A stretch of DNA of 64,000 nt from CAYRNY01 sp964425755 (GCA_964425755.1 CAYRNY010000002.1:186001-250000); one strand, 5' to 3'. Shown: positions 48,501 to 55,072, numbered from the stretch's first letter. The notes: a model not told the origin generated them from the sequence alone. Translations and numbers: made by a program.

Positions 48501-50841
48501 CAATCTCGACTACAGCGTGACGGTGGACATCACGGCGGACCCGCCGCTGACCTGCGACCCGGTCGATCCTCTGCCGGATACGCTGGCGGCGGGCGACTCG
48601 GAGACAGTGACGTGCCAGTTTGGCGGTCTGCCGGTTGGTGCTGAGTTCTACACCGAGGGCGGAACTATCGACCTGGAGCGGCTGTTCACGCTTGACGCGT
48701 CCGCCGTAGGCGACGACGAGACCGGGGTCAACGCGGCAGATGAAATCTTGGTCGAACTGGTCGATCTGCAACTGGGGGTCGATCTGACGCTGGCGCCTGC
48801 GGATGGCTCGGCTGTGCCGGCATCCTGGCTGCCGGGCGACGAAATCCAGTTCGCGCTGACGATCACGAATCTCGGCGCGAGTCCGATCGGGTGTGGTGGG
48901 GCGGTCGCTGCGGACGCACCGTGCCACCTGGCCTTCGACGGCGGTGATGATCAAACGCCTGATACCGAGGATTCGCTGCTTGATATCGTGTTCGCTGCGC
49001 TCAACGATCCGGCAGCAACGGACTTCCTGGGCAACAGGGTGCTTGATCCTGGTGACAGCGTGACGTTTGACGGCGCGAACTACCGGTACACGGTCACGGA
49101 AGACGACGTATCGCTGGACCTGATGGCGATGGTGGACGGTGGCTACCACGACAACGCGCTGGAAGCTGACGGCCTGCTCGGCGAATACACGGTGCATGGC
49201 GAGGACGTGGGCGAATCGCTGGTGATCGGTGCTGCCGATATCACCGCCATAATCAACGTCACGCCGCTGCCGCCGATCTTCGGGCAGCCCGTGACCTACA
49301 CCGTGACGGTGATCAACACCGGTCCAGTGACGGTAACCGGGTTGAACGCCAACTACCGCATCATCCCGTATGCGCCGGGGGTGTCACGCACGGATGGGAT
49401 CATGCTCGTCGGTAACCCGGCGGACCGGCTGGCGCAAGCCCCGCTGGCAGGCACGCTGACGTTCCCCGTGACGACGCTCGCGCCCGGGGAACAGGTCACG
49501 TCGAACCCGCTGAGCAAGATCGAGGACCAGCAAGGGCGGTACCAGTTTGAGGCAACCGTAGGCAGTAGCTGGCGGACGGTCAACGACACGACGGCGCTGG
49601 TGCTGATCGACCTGGCCCCGGTCGGCAGCGCGGATGAGGCACTCGATCCGAGTGCTACCGAACCGGTGGTCACCAAGACGGTGGACAGCGAAACCACGCA
49701 GCCAGGAGGCACGCTCACGTGGACGGTCAGGGTGCGCAATAGCTGGACTCAGCCGATGACGAACGTCGTGCTGCAGGACAACGTCCCCTCATCGCTGACT
49801 ATCACTAACGTGAGCGTCGATCGCGGTGCGGCACAGCTCGAAGGGCAGTACGTCGTCGTCAATGCAGGGCAGTTGAACCCCGGTGAGACGGTCACGCTGA
49901 CGCTCACGACGCGTGTCGATCAGGATGTGACGGCCCCTGCCGCGATTACCAATACGGCGTGCGCCCAGAACGCGGGCGGCCCGCAGGCATGCGACACGAT
50001 AACGGCGAATGTCGGCCCGGACGTGGGCGGTCTGCCCGCGACGGGAATCGCGTCCAAGCCGGGTGGTGGCACAGGCGGGGCCTGGTTTGGCCTGTTGAGC
50101 CTGGGGCTTGGCATGGGCCTGCTCGTGCTGATGGGAGCTGCCGTGTCGCGTCGCCGCATCTGGATCGCGGTGCTGTTTGCGCTGGTGGCCGTGGCGATCG
50201 TCGTCGTTGCGGTGGTGCTGGCGCTGTCCAGGGGCGACGGTGACGGCGAGCCGACAGATGTCGCAGGTCCTGCCCCCACAGTGACACCAGAGGGGGGCGA
50301 AACGTCCCCCGCCACCGTCCCCGCTGATGGGACGGGCATCCAGTTCCCGCCCACACCGACACCCTACGTCGTCCCGACGCCTGCCGGGCTGCGCGCGTTG
50401 ATCATCCCGAAGCTCGACCAGCAGTTTGACATGCCGGTCCCGATTGTGGACTTGCCGGTCGTCAACCGGCAGTGGGATGTCAGCGGGCTAGGGCACTACA
50501 TCGGCTGGCTTGAGGGCACGACCTGGATGGATACAAGCTGGGGTAACACGGTGCTCGCCGCGCATGTGCAGTTGGGACACCGGAACCCGGGGCCGTTTTG
50601 GGGCCTGGGGGAGCTTGTGCCCGGTGACGAGATCATCGTGCTGGAAGGCGACACCGAGCGTCGCTTCCGGGTGGACAGCGTATCGAAGGTGGATCCAAAC
50701 GACTGGACGGTCACCGCGCCGACATCTGAACCGGTGCTGACGCTGATCACCTGCACTGAATGGGACAACAACTACGGCGTGTTCTCGCAGCGCATGGTAG
50801 TACGGGCGGTACCGGTCGAGGCGGAAACCGTCCAGAGCTGA
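39559..50841 (+). CDS. Giant DUF11-repeat surface protein with LPATG signal fused to a sortase domain
   Basis: One uninterrupted frame encodes 3760 residues. Order: signal peptide (ALLIITLLVTGQVQAVFA, cleavage near residue 29); about 26 acidic Ig-like repeats of roughly 100-140 residues with the DUF11 pattern (G-D/E-T-V-x-Y-x-V-x-V-x-N-x-G ... L-x-N-V-x-V-x-D); LPATG at 3492-3496; hydrophobic helix 3508-3529; SRRR at 3530-3533; second helix 3534-3556; Pro/Thr linker; sortase domain about 3611-3752 with H3669, C3732 in TLITC, and R3745. The His-to-Cys (63) and Cys-to-Arg (13) distances match class A sortase spacing (64 and 13 in S. aureus SrtA, family knowledge). Predicted topology puts repeats and sortase both outside. 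TAGGAG precedes the ATG. No other sortase gene is visible. Self-anchoring is inference. Confidence 0.93.
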   Translation: MNKRFIPVLRALLIITLLVTGQVQAVFADEAPDTVVQGAASVGAAPPADQWDNGCKVYVNTGMLAAPLGGAPDFDLPWPHGASLLNSDVDDVGSSPEVFVSVGETTSWFVAIENASDQDGDSRCNPPGSEELYDIEVEVVFRDTATSSVIETVNVALMWPDPNQPGVLPAHGDAAWATFDWIVPPTVAGNVGVRTNYYSEMEFGDKFTGWDILDGDDDIFGVEGPGFQLISFVTDPLVTEAALGETLDYTLIIENTRPAAIQQINASSASGLLAGCNGINNWTPVGGGDPLTAVAPGEQAQCRLLDVPVSGDPPPQNFRIVGELTVYQDASGTGLSFTDEVISEPVAVALPDIGIEKRVRAVYRSGSRIYSIDGTDPLPVVLPGDTIEYEIVVTNTGEVELTNIFVVDSLTGPQYVPQGTTLLPGESLDPFRPTYTVPPDSQDPLQNTATVTADAPGFTSVSARAIASVDVADSVLEAELVAVDPDTGDVLSTGIEPNTQVRYRLTVYNRGTLQVTNLTTVPVALPLKTVGTPPAFFPDSVPGGGQVTIQWDYIVTETDDDPLVSTVRVRGQLSGGGLLYAQAQNTLDLTSPGIMLTAVVTSPADTGTVLRGQTVQYQVTVTNTNSSVDAAICNILVNQIRRDPNTGLEYTVLTGIPLNWRSDQEPDTLAGGDSVSGATSYLVTGEDVDPLHMIFEVTAVDCATSAPLSDRTARVLDISDVQLNTSITGTRTDGDDTYPVGINNPAPVGATVDLTYQVINISAMTLENVSATWCVPHRPAADWCGLVFDSAEPNLPLSLGAFEDGAERFSYVITPEDATESPITIEVTLTGTDNKGKNVSIRTAFRIAVATPDLAFALDGVPRAVLGDTIPFDFTIVNETQSELSEVRVYNLLKEDPSDPFGFEEVAYFPTISNIADLDQNVETGTFDYTIDSLAGIQEDVLTMRVRLVGMAGDDQVMATAVHEVDIIPMVGVNKTGDESRPAGLSVHYAVTIRNNSQSQFLKITDYQDAVLAGYGVSVGEDDFGPWPAWGPEGENGPEPGVLPPGESVVGQFRIPGPPEDADAPGVNAFPSPLVNTFIVNGLRSEDPYSTGGEVVSGSGSHKVLIECPVGFNFQVENLDNDPDWVLGETLRWRISFRNISLDTIEGIQIIEDLEWGGQVDHIQWPDPANPGRLEPGQTAWIMNQDGTTPYFDKQITYEYYTGDGSTMEDYVRADFSEVGGAAMCEDTAARKIYSPIQLLKVPNVGVAFTGEEVDYLIVVRNVTEEDDAPYNNFYVTVYDSLLQPSPLPLQYNGEGAAETNAGWIGPGEQLPAKTVTREVQATDPEELKNVLTAEFYPDPNLVEENVTYITTTSAIVYTGNPLDLRKKPSVRKAAAGETITYDYTIANVSPYFVVVTSAIDDQMPDDPLIPDLTDGVIELDPGEVYNLLDIPFTIPLEASGSFENTFIVTGDVFIPEAGVRTITNSIVASVALEETDLQVEKSIRVDEDGDGIPEEGEEVTDTFGIADGIPDVESGTEVYYCFAVENTNPGENTYVRDITIQDNMFPTLQQTFEQAVLALDGHPPDQPNWLYGGERVEFCVGPQALTQSPELGDPRTNIVTVNGVSNEGRALFNEARVTVDIRGTTLLVTKLPSQTTAFVGDTITYVITLYNNDESTDVVLDEVIDDFISGAPAPIALEDFDWSNSGVDGHPVGRLGPGGQATYIYTYTVRADDPDPLENTVMATGWLVDNENPDDWTPVYDNTRSVIAVTDSQLIVRKTAAPNIANASPDNCGQPGGPACNTVSYSISITNQGKVPVYGVMAVDEHFDAISGQMVQRVFQGDDLTDTVLDPSETAFISYTLPMPTSSQIAAAAAGDPLDPFINTVTVYGQLLDANDQVIPIEDDDPDDPYDDDKSIKTIATDAVDIIQPGIRALKSPVTLAAAPGQEVLYEITITNTGSETLDNITFEDLLGGGVVDLDGLCMSTCNWVYSSGEQYEPVAIKLPPLERLHGSVQVTVPEDWTAPKFTNVIEVSAQDATGRVLTDRTSATIDVRDEGISVEKIAGASSAAIGSQVPYTVNVTNVGNTAFERIQIVDPGMDAEFDTADGNPDGVITIESGFPDDPDIEGDDSGTLDPGEVYTFNYGYTLTAQDGELYINRVTVTATTATGGAAVSVDSAAVSVEKASLNVEKFVCAGLPDVPDSPPPPDCTTVVNIGDEITPDTVTYYLHVANTGGIALNDITITDSMHGPITGPATLDPDDGVADEGSDEVWITYTYDVQPNDPDPLTNYVLVSGVPEGDTQSISATAAAQLALVTGDLVVEKSGPAQAVLGQTVTYDVTLWHAGGSSDPITDIVVYDPLSDDYGTAPITECGVVSLAAGETHECTISHTVTQADPSPLVNTVSASGTQGGVTVSDATTYSLVIATPGLSVSKTADKQHATIGDTVTYTYRIENTGTTRIDNLVVQESDPGATFSEPWPGYLLPGRDAVRTWTRTMSAADADPYTNTLTVTGTVGGEPILAQASETVYLANGALLVTNEPNVTFARDGQSVIFTYAVDNVGTDPIYNVTLEDNLCFVGGETVAAVLEPADPPVRLFCEVTASAPGPLVSSVYVQGNDGAVDGPLLSDTATAEVGVADGAVLLTKTADVRTVTTSAPDNQIGYTVTVTNIGDETLNFAIDSVEDSLVALSPAPPESLRPGASFRMTGTYTVTDPAPTSINNTATVTATGASTGATYADSDSAAVAVLENPDAILLLTKSASALVADPGDTITYTYTVQNFTPDTTATGVTLTDPLLPGSPVSLPDLGPGNAVTRSYDVTIPADWTEAEFTNTAEVATTEGVQDTASVTVDVNLLTLEKVASVPEVDETTGEFVITYTFTVTNNSTADVSGVALSDPMVDTMGGWVEELPDTIPGSGTETATATVALPVDTVSPVVNEATLTVNGIEEATASASTELVVSALEATIVSITQEAEDGTPLDLIQTGEPVTVEVELRNAGTTTLSNLDYSVTVDITADPPLTCDPVDPLPDTLAAGDSETVTCQFGGLPVGAEFYTEGGTIDLERLFTLDASAVGDDETGVNAADEILVELVDLQLGVDLTLAPADGSAVPASWLPGDEIQFALTITNLGASPIGCGGAVAADAPCHLAFDGGDDQTPDTEDSLLDIVFAALNDPAATDFLGNRVLDPGDSVTFDGANYRYTVTEDDVSLDLMAMVDGGYHDNALEADGLLGEYTVHGEDVGESLVIGAADITAIINVTPLPPIFGQPVTYTVTVINTGPVTVTGLNANYRIIPYAPGVSRTDGIMLVGNPADRLAQAPLAGTLTFPVTTLAPGEQVTSNPLSKIEDQQGRYQFEATVGSSWRTVNDTTALVLIDLAPVGSADEALDPSATEPVVTKTVDSETTQPGGTLTWTVRVRNSWTQPMTNVVLQDNVPSSLTITNVSVDRGAAQLEGQYVVVNAGQLNPGETVTLTLTTRVDQDVTAPAAITNTACAQNAGGPQACDTITANVGPDVGGLPATGIASKPGGGTGGAWFGLLSLGLGMGLLVLMGAAVSRRRIWIAVLFALVAVAIVVVAVVLALSRGDGDGEPTDVAGPAPTVTPEGGETSPATVPADGTGIQFPPTPTPYVVPTPAGLRALIIPKLDQQFDMPVPIVDLPVVNRQWDVSGLGHYIGWLEGTTWMDTSWGNTVLAAHVQLGHRNPGPFWGLGELVPGDEIIVLEGDTERRFRVDSVSKVDPNDWTVTAPTSEPVLTLITCTEWDNNYGVFSQRMVVRAVPVEAETVQS
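40240..49990 (+). repeat. About 26 DUF11-type repeats
   Basis: Units averaging about 375 bases each open with a motif such as PGDTIEYEIVVTNTG, LGETLDYTLIIENT, VGDTITYVITLYNN, IGDTVTYTYRIENTG or FGQPVTYTVTVINTG and close with an Asp-rich turn and NTVTV-like strand. The count of 26 is by eye and could be off by one or two. Units are strongly diverged from each other at protein level and I see no near-identical tandem DNA copies, so the array is old and not expanding. Confidence 0.85.
50032..50157 (+). other. LPXTG cell-wall sorting signal (internal)
   Basis: The codons at 50032-50046 spell LPATG. They are followed by a Gly-rich spacer, a 22-residue hydrophobic helix and SRRR at 50146-50157: the three-part sorting signal of sortase substrates. 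Unlike normal substrates the chain does not end here but continues into a second helix and an enzyme domain. Confidence 0.88.
50389..50838 (+). other. C-terminal sortase domain of the giant protein
   Basis: Starts with LRALIIPKL, typical of a sortase barrel. It contains NTVLAAHVQLGH (catalytic His 3669, codon 50563), VPGDEIIVLEGD, LTLITCTEW (Cys 3732, codon 50752) and GVFSQRMVVRA (Arg 3745, codon 50791). All three catalytic residues are present, so the domain is predicted to be active. Which sortase class it belongs to is not clear by eye. Confidence 0.88.
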
Positions 50842-50877
50842 CGGTTCCCAAGCCTGACAAAGCGGATATAAATAACG

Positions 50878-50912
50878 AGGTGCCTCGCGCCTGACGCGCG
50901 GGGCATCTTCTT
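50878..50912. terminator. Hairpin between the giant gene and the convergent kinase gene
   Basis: A 12-pair stem (50879-50890 with 50896-50907, two G-U pairs) with loop CTGAC is followed by TTCTTCTCC. It lies about 40 bases after the giant gene's stop and about 30 before the stop of the convergent kinase gene. Confidence 0.75.
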
Positions 50913-50941
50913 CTCCTGGTGATCGTTGTATTGGAGAGAGT

Positions 50942-53014
50942 TTAGCCGCCACCCCAGACACGGATGGTCAGCACCACCGGACGCCCGATCGCGATCGTGC
51001 TGTTCGGGTAGAGCAGGTCCCACACGCTGTAGTAGCATCCGAAGACGTTGGGCGCGGTCCCGGTGAAGCGCATAGGCTCAGACTGCCCGGTGACGTCGAC
51101 CGGTCGGGTCAAGAAGAAATTGGGCCGTTCCTGCTGCGCGAAATTCAGCCCGGCGTAATTCGTACCGCAGGCATTTTCCAGCGGGCCGAGATTGACGGTT
51201 TCGTCCGGGTTTTCGGTCAGTTCGGCGTTGTACCGCAGGCGCGCGCCCTCCGGCCAACGGCACGTCCCGACGTTTTGGAAAATAATATCAAAGGCAAAAT
51301 CGTTATTCGCCGCGACAAGGCGCGGGTTGCCGGTATCGCTGAAAGACGGCGGCTGGTTGTAGCGCTCCGGCTGCATGACGATGTACTGGAGATCGCAGGC
51401 GGCGAGCGTCTGCGTCATGTTCGGTGTTGGCGATGCGGCGGCCTGTGTCGCGAGAAAGTTGAAGACTGCCGTGCCGGTCAAGTCCGGCGTGGGCGTGGCC
51501 GACGGGGACGGTGTGGGGGTTGCCGTCGGCGTGCGCGTGGGTGTCGGCGTGCGGGTAAACGTTGGTGTGCGCGTGGGGGTGTTTGATGGCGTTGGCGTGC
51601 TGGTCGCCGTTGCGGTACGGTCTGTCGCGGCCAGGGCGGGCGTCGGTGAGCGCGGCTGAGTGGCCGTGCGGGTTGCGGTTGGTCTGCGGGCAGGAATCTC
51701 CGTCGGGTCGGCCTCGTCGGGCAACGAAGTAGGCGTGATGGTCTCAGGTAGCGCTGCCAGCGCGGTGAGTGTTTGCTGTGGCGTGACGGAAGCATCACCA
51801 CCACCGAGCACGCTGTTCAGTGGACTGTCGTCGTTGCCAAATAGCGCCAGCGCCAGCAGTAACACCGCCACCAGGATCAATGCCAACAACAGCACCGGTG
51901 CCGGGCGGAGCCGCCCTTGCGCTCCCGGTTGTGGGGTCGTGGCCGGGGTGGTGGCCGTGGTTGACCGGTTACGTGGCATAACCGGCGTGTGATGTTTGTC
52001 GTCACTTTCCAGTGCTACCGGTGGCTCAAGTGTTGGCGCGCGCTTGGGAGGCGTGGCAACCGAACTAAGCAGGCGGGCACGTTGCTCCGGCGTGATCACC
52101 GGGCGCGTGTCGGAGGGACCCTGCACCGTGCCCCCGATTTCGCTGGCGACGGCTGCGAACGCCGGATGCGGATTGCCGTGCTCGTCCAACATGCTGAGGT
52201 CCTGCGCGAACTGGATCGCCGTCTGGTAGCGCTGGGCGGGGTCTTTTTCCAGCGCCTTTTGCACGATATCAGCCAGCGCGTCGGAGAGTTCCGGCGCGTA
52301 ACTCCGGGGGTCGGGCAGCGGTTCGTTGACATGCTTCAGGATGATCGCCAGCGGTGTGTCGGCGTCGAAAGGCAGGCGGCCCGTGAGCAATTGGTAGAGG
52401 ATGACGCCGAGCGAGTAAATGTCGGAGCGTTCGTCACCCGGCTCGCCGAGCCCCTGTTCCGGGGCCATGTATGCCGGGGTGCCGACCATCCCGCCGCTGG
52501 CGGTGAACTGCGTGCCGATGACGATCTTGGCGATGCCGAAATCGGTCAGGACGAGTCGCCCATCTTCGTCGAGCATCAGGTTCGCCGGTTTGACGTCGCG
52601 GTGTATCATGTTGCGCTGGTGGGCGTAGGCCAGCGCTTCGGCGGCGCTGCGCACAATGCGGACGGTATCGCCAACGGGCAGGTTGCGGGATTCCAGGCTC
52701 AGCTCAAACAGGCGATCTTTGAGCGTCGGACCGTTGATGAACTCCATCACCATGTAGTAGCTGTCGCCTGTGTCATCGTATTCGAAATCGTACACCTGCA
52801 CGATGTTCGGATGTCGCAGTTTTGCGACGTTGCGCGCCTCGTTTTCGAAGCGGTCCTTGAATTCCGGATCGTCGGCCAGGAACGGGTGCAGCAGCTTGAT
52901 CGCGACATAGCGGTCAAGCGACACGTGATAGCCGCGATAAACCTCAGCCATCCCCCCGCGCCCAATGCGGTCAATGATTTCGTATTTCCCCAGCTTTTTT
53001 CTGGACACAGCCAC
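50942..53014 (-). CDS. Transmembrane Ser/Thr kinase with extracytoplasmic FW-like domain
   Basis: A 690-residue PknB-like receptor kinase. The kinase domain (about residues 11-270) has IGRGGMAEVYRG, VAIKLL, MIHRDVKPANLML, LTDFGIAK and GTPAYMAPEQ. A basic, Ser/Thr/Pro-rich juxtamembrane segment leads to one helix (APVLLLALILVAVLLLALALFG, about 390-410). Outside comes a long TPT-rich linker (about 450-540) and then a roughly 130-residue domain with IIFQNVGTCRWPEGARLRY, a pattern like the four-tryptophan (FW) domain of NBR1. Start is GTG at 53014. It converges on the giant surface-protein gene. An extracellular ligand-sensing role is inference. Confidence 0.88.
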   Translation of the reverse strand: MAVSRKKLGKYEIIDRIGRGGMAEVYRGYHVSLDRYVAIKLLHPFLADDPEFKDRFENEARNVAKLRHPNIVQVYDFEYDDTGDSYYMVMEFINGPTLKDRLFELSLESRNLPVGDTVRIVRSAAEALAYAHQRNMIHRDVKPANLMLDEDGRLVLTDFGIAKIVIGTQFTASGGMVGTPAYMAPEQGLGEPGDERSDIYSLGVILYQLLTGRLPFDADTPLAIILKHVNEPLPDPRSYAPELSDALADIVQKALEKDPAQRYQTAIQFAQDLSMLDEHGNPHPAFAAVASEIGGTVQGPSDTRPVITPEQRARLLSSVATPPKRAPTLEPPVALESDDKHHTPVMPRNRSTTATTPATTPQPGAQGRLRPAPVLLLALILVAVLLLALALFGNDDSPLNSVLGGGDASVTPQQTLTALAALPETITPTSLPDEADPTEIPARRPTATRTATQPRSPTPALAATDRTATATSTPTPSNTPTRTPTFTRTPTPTRTPTATPTPSPSATPTPDLTGTAVFNFLATQAAASPTPNMTQTLAACDLQYIVMQPERYNQPPSFSDTGNPRLVAANNDFAFDIIFQNVGTCRWPEGARLRYNAELTENPDETVNLGPLENACGTNYAGLNFAQQERPNFFLTRPVDVTGQSEPMRFTGTAPNVFGCYYSVWDLLYPNSTIAIGRPVVLTIRVWGGG

Positions 53015-53138
53015 GAACTGCCTTTAGCGGTGCATAAGATGTTCGCACGGTCGGTTTGGTGTGTCTTCGTAGTATAACTAAAATTGATTACGCGCCCAAC
53101 ACAAAGTAAACGTATTCTGTGTCGGTTTTGTCAGAATT

Positions 53139-53498
53139 TTACGTTTGTGCGGGGATCTCCAGAGGGGTGTCAGCCGCATGCTGCACCTCGTCCGGCGATT
53201 CGTAATAGAGCTGCACGCGCACGGTATAACGCCCGGCGGGGTCATCTGTGCCGCGCAGGTGGAGCACGTACGCAGTGCGGAAATTCATCAACGCGATCGC
53301 GTCGGTGCTGGCAACCTGGCGGTTCTCCGCGTCCATGATCGCGATCGCCAGGTTGGGGCGCTCGCGAAACGGGGTGACCTCGACTTGAACCTTGATGCGC
53401 CGGTTATCGGGGTAGGGTGACAGGGTGACTTTTTCGATTTTGATTTCGTCACGCGGGCGCAGATTGTCGTTGTTGCTCAGTATCAGATCGATGCTCAT
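53139..53498 (-). CDS. Hypothetical protein (119 aa), beta-rich
   Basis: The ATG at 53498 with GAGGG 5 bases upstream gives a 119-residue product, MSIDLILSNND at the start. The sequence alternates polar and hydrophobic residues (IKVQVEVTPF, LAIAIMDAENR, RYTVRVQLYYESPD), suggesting one Ig-like or C2-like beta sandwich. There is no signal peptide, so it is probably cytoplasmic. It lies upstream of the receptor kinase on the same strand with 124 bases between, so co-transcription is possible. I do not recognise the family. Confidence 0.65.
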   Translation of the reverse strand: MSIDLILSNNDNLRPRDEIKIEKVTLSPYPDNRRIKVQVEVTPFRERPNLAIAIMDAENRQVASTDAIALMNFRTAYVLHLRGTDDPAGRYTVRVQLYYESPDEVQHAADTPLEIPAQT

Positions 53499-53553
53499 AC
53501 CGTCCCTCAAGCTCTTTGTGTGATGCGATTGAACTACTGGAGCGTCCCTTTCC

Positions 53554-53823
53554 TCAAGTCATATCACCCCGGGCGCGGGCCATTGGTAACCGCACATCTT
53601 GCCAGTCGCCGTGCACCTGTTTGACGCGGAAGGTCTGGCTCGCAAGCGAGCGGTCGCGTCGCTCGCCGTCATTTTCCAGCGCCATTGTGCCTGTGCAGGT
53701 GACGAGCGTATACTCACCGTCTGTCCCGGCGGTCCTGCATTCGGCCCCTTGCAGCTTGCCCGTGATGCCGGAGAATGCATCGGCGTCGCGCTTGGCGATG
53801 CCAGCGGCACAGGGATAGACCAC
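53554..53823 (-). CDS. Cys-containing domain in frame after the SGNH-like gene stop
   Basis: From a GTG at 53823 the frame encodes 89 residues: CAAGIAKRDADAFSGITG, LQGAECRTAGTDGEYTLV and SQTFRVKQVHGDWQDVRL. This reads as a real folded domain with Cys residues, yet it has no signal peptide and no good ribosome-binding site. It is in the same frame as the upstream secreted SGNH-like gene, separated only by that gene's TGA (53851-53853) and nine further codons. It may be the C-terminal domain of that secreted protein cut off by a nonsense mutation, expressed by read-through, or an independent gene with a poor start. Homology cannot be tested here. Confidence 0.5.
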   Translation of the reverse strand: MVYPCAAGIAKRDADAFSGITGKLQGAECRTAGTDGEYTLVTCTGTMALENDGERRDRSLASQTFRVKQVHGDWQDVRLPMARARGDMT

Positions 53824-53850
53824 GCGGGCCGTAGTGTGATGTGCATAGGG

Positions 53851-54942
53851 TCACTCGCCCGGTTCAGCGGCCATGACCGCGCGGTGCACCGCGTCGATCG
53901 CTTGCAGCGCGGTCAGGTTGCGCACCGGCCAGCCGTCCCGCAAGCGGTGGGGATTGCTGTAGAAATTGCGTGCCCAGAGCAGGTGAAAGCCATCGTCCCA
54001 GGCAGGATCGAAGCCATGTTCCGGCAATGATTGGGCCGCCAGCCAGAAGTTCCACAGCGGGACGTTGTAACGATCGGCCACGCGCGCGATCGCCTGGTTG
54101 ATCGCGTGATCACCTTCCAGGTTGTCGGCTTTGGTACCCAGGATCGGGATCACGCCGCGATCCAGCCAAAACGTGACCACCTCACCAAGATACGCTTCGT
54201 AGTCGCTGATCGGTTGTTTGCCGCTGCGGTTCCAGGTTTCCATGCTGATGATCACGACGCTGGGGTTGTTGAGACGGTCTTCACATTCCAATGGCGTTTC
54301 GTTACGCTCGCAGATCGCAGGATCGGCCCACAGCGGCGACAACGCCGACGCGACGGTGTACCCAGGTTCAACGGCGGCACTGTCACGCGCCCACGATCCT
54401 TTGAAGTGCCCGATCGTGCCCTGCAGGCCGCTGTAGGGGCCGAGGTCGTATTGCTCCGGCTGGTCAAAGCTGGACAGGAAATACGCTTCGACATTCTGAC
54501 AGTCGCCAACTTTTGAGAACGCGGTAGGATCGTTGCCCGACGCCAGCCCGCGCGCGTAGACCGTGCGCAGGTGCTCGCGCATGGCCGCATCGATCACGGG
54601 CACAACCGGGCGCGTCTGCCAGGGTTGCGGCGTGCATGGGCGGGTGCGCGTGCTGTGGACGTAACCCCGGACGTGTTGGACAGGGTCTTCCACGTGCAGC
54701 CATAGATCACTGCCGAAGTCGCGGTCACCCGTCGCGGTATCCACAACAGGCAGCAACGTGCCCGGTGAGTAGCTCAGCAGGGCATCGCACTCATGCCAGA
54801 ACGGGCAGGCCCGCAATGTCGCGTCACTTACCGTGCACCAGTAGTCCACTGCGTCACCGTCTTCTTGGGCGATCGCGGTATCCGGTGCCGGTGGCGTTGC
54901 CAGCAGGGCAAGCAAGACGACGATCAAAACGAGACGAGTCAT
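53851..54942 (-). CDS. Secreted SH3b + SGNH/GDSL-like hydrolase
   Basis: The ATG at 54942 (AGAGAA about 9 bases upstream; another ATG at 54951 is possible) gives 363 residues with a signal peptide (TRLVLIVVLLALLATPP). Residues about 30-115 resemble an SH3b domain (WCTVSDATLRACPFWHECDALLSY). The rest resembles SGNH hydrolases: a possible Ser block SKVGDCQNVEAYFLS, VVIISMETWNR, PILGTKADNLEGDHAINQ (the NxxH-like region) and FDPAWDDGFHLLWARN with the D-x-x-H of block V. Classic GDSL is not obvious, so activity is uncertain. It is directly followed in frame by the domain at 53554. Confidence 0.7.
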   Translation of the reverse strand: MTRLVLIVVLLALLATPPAPDTAIAQEDGDAVDYWCTVSDATLRACPFWHECDALLSYSPGTLLPVVDTATGDRDFGSDLWLHVEDPVQHVRGYVHSTRTRPCTPQPWQTRPVVPVIDAAMREHLRTVYARGLASGNDPTAFSKVGDCQNVEAYFLSSFDQPEQYDLGPYSGLQGTIGHFKGSWARDSAAVEPGYTVASALSPLWADPAICERNETPLECEDRLNNPSVVIISMETWNRSGKQPISDYEAYLGEVVTFWLDRGVIPILGTKADNLEGDHAINQAIARVADRYNVPLWNFWLAAQSLPEHGFDPAWDDGFHLLWARNFYSNPHRLRDGWPVRNLTALQAIDAVHRAVMAAEPGE

Positions 54943-55072
54943 AGCATACATTTCTCTGAGAACCGGTTACTGCCTTTAATCATAAGGATGGCGTTGGTCT
55001 TGTCTGTCCGGAACGCCATCACTTGCAGATTTCTTGATCGATATTACCAAAATCGTCCAGGCGTGGCACGAA

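Noticed and set aside
51480..51715. Noncoding tandem repeat
   Set aside because: It is the Thr/Pro linker of the transmembrane kinase, in frame and varied at the DNA level.
53559..53846. 95-codon frame starting at ATG 53846
   Set aside because: It is in a different frame from the protein-like domain at 53554-53823 and its product is Pro/Ala/Arg-rich noise.
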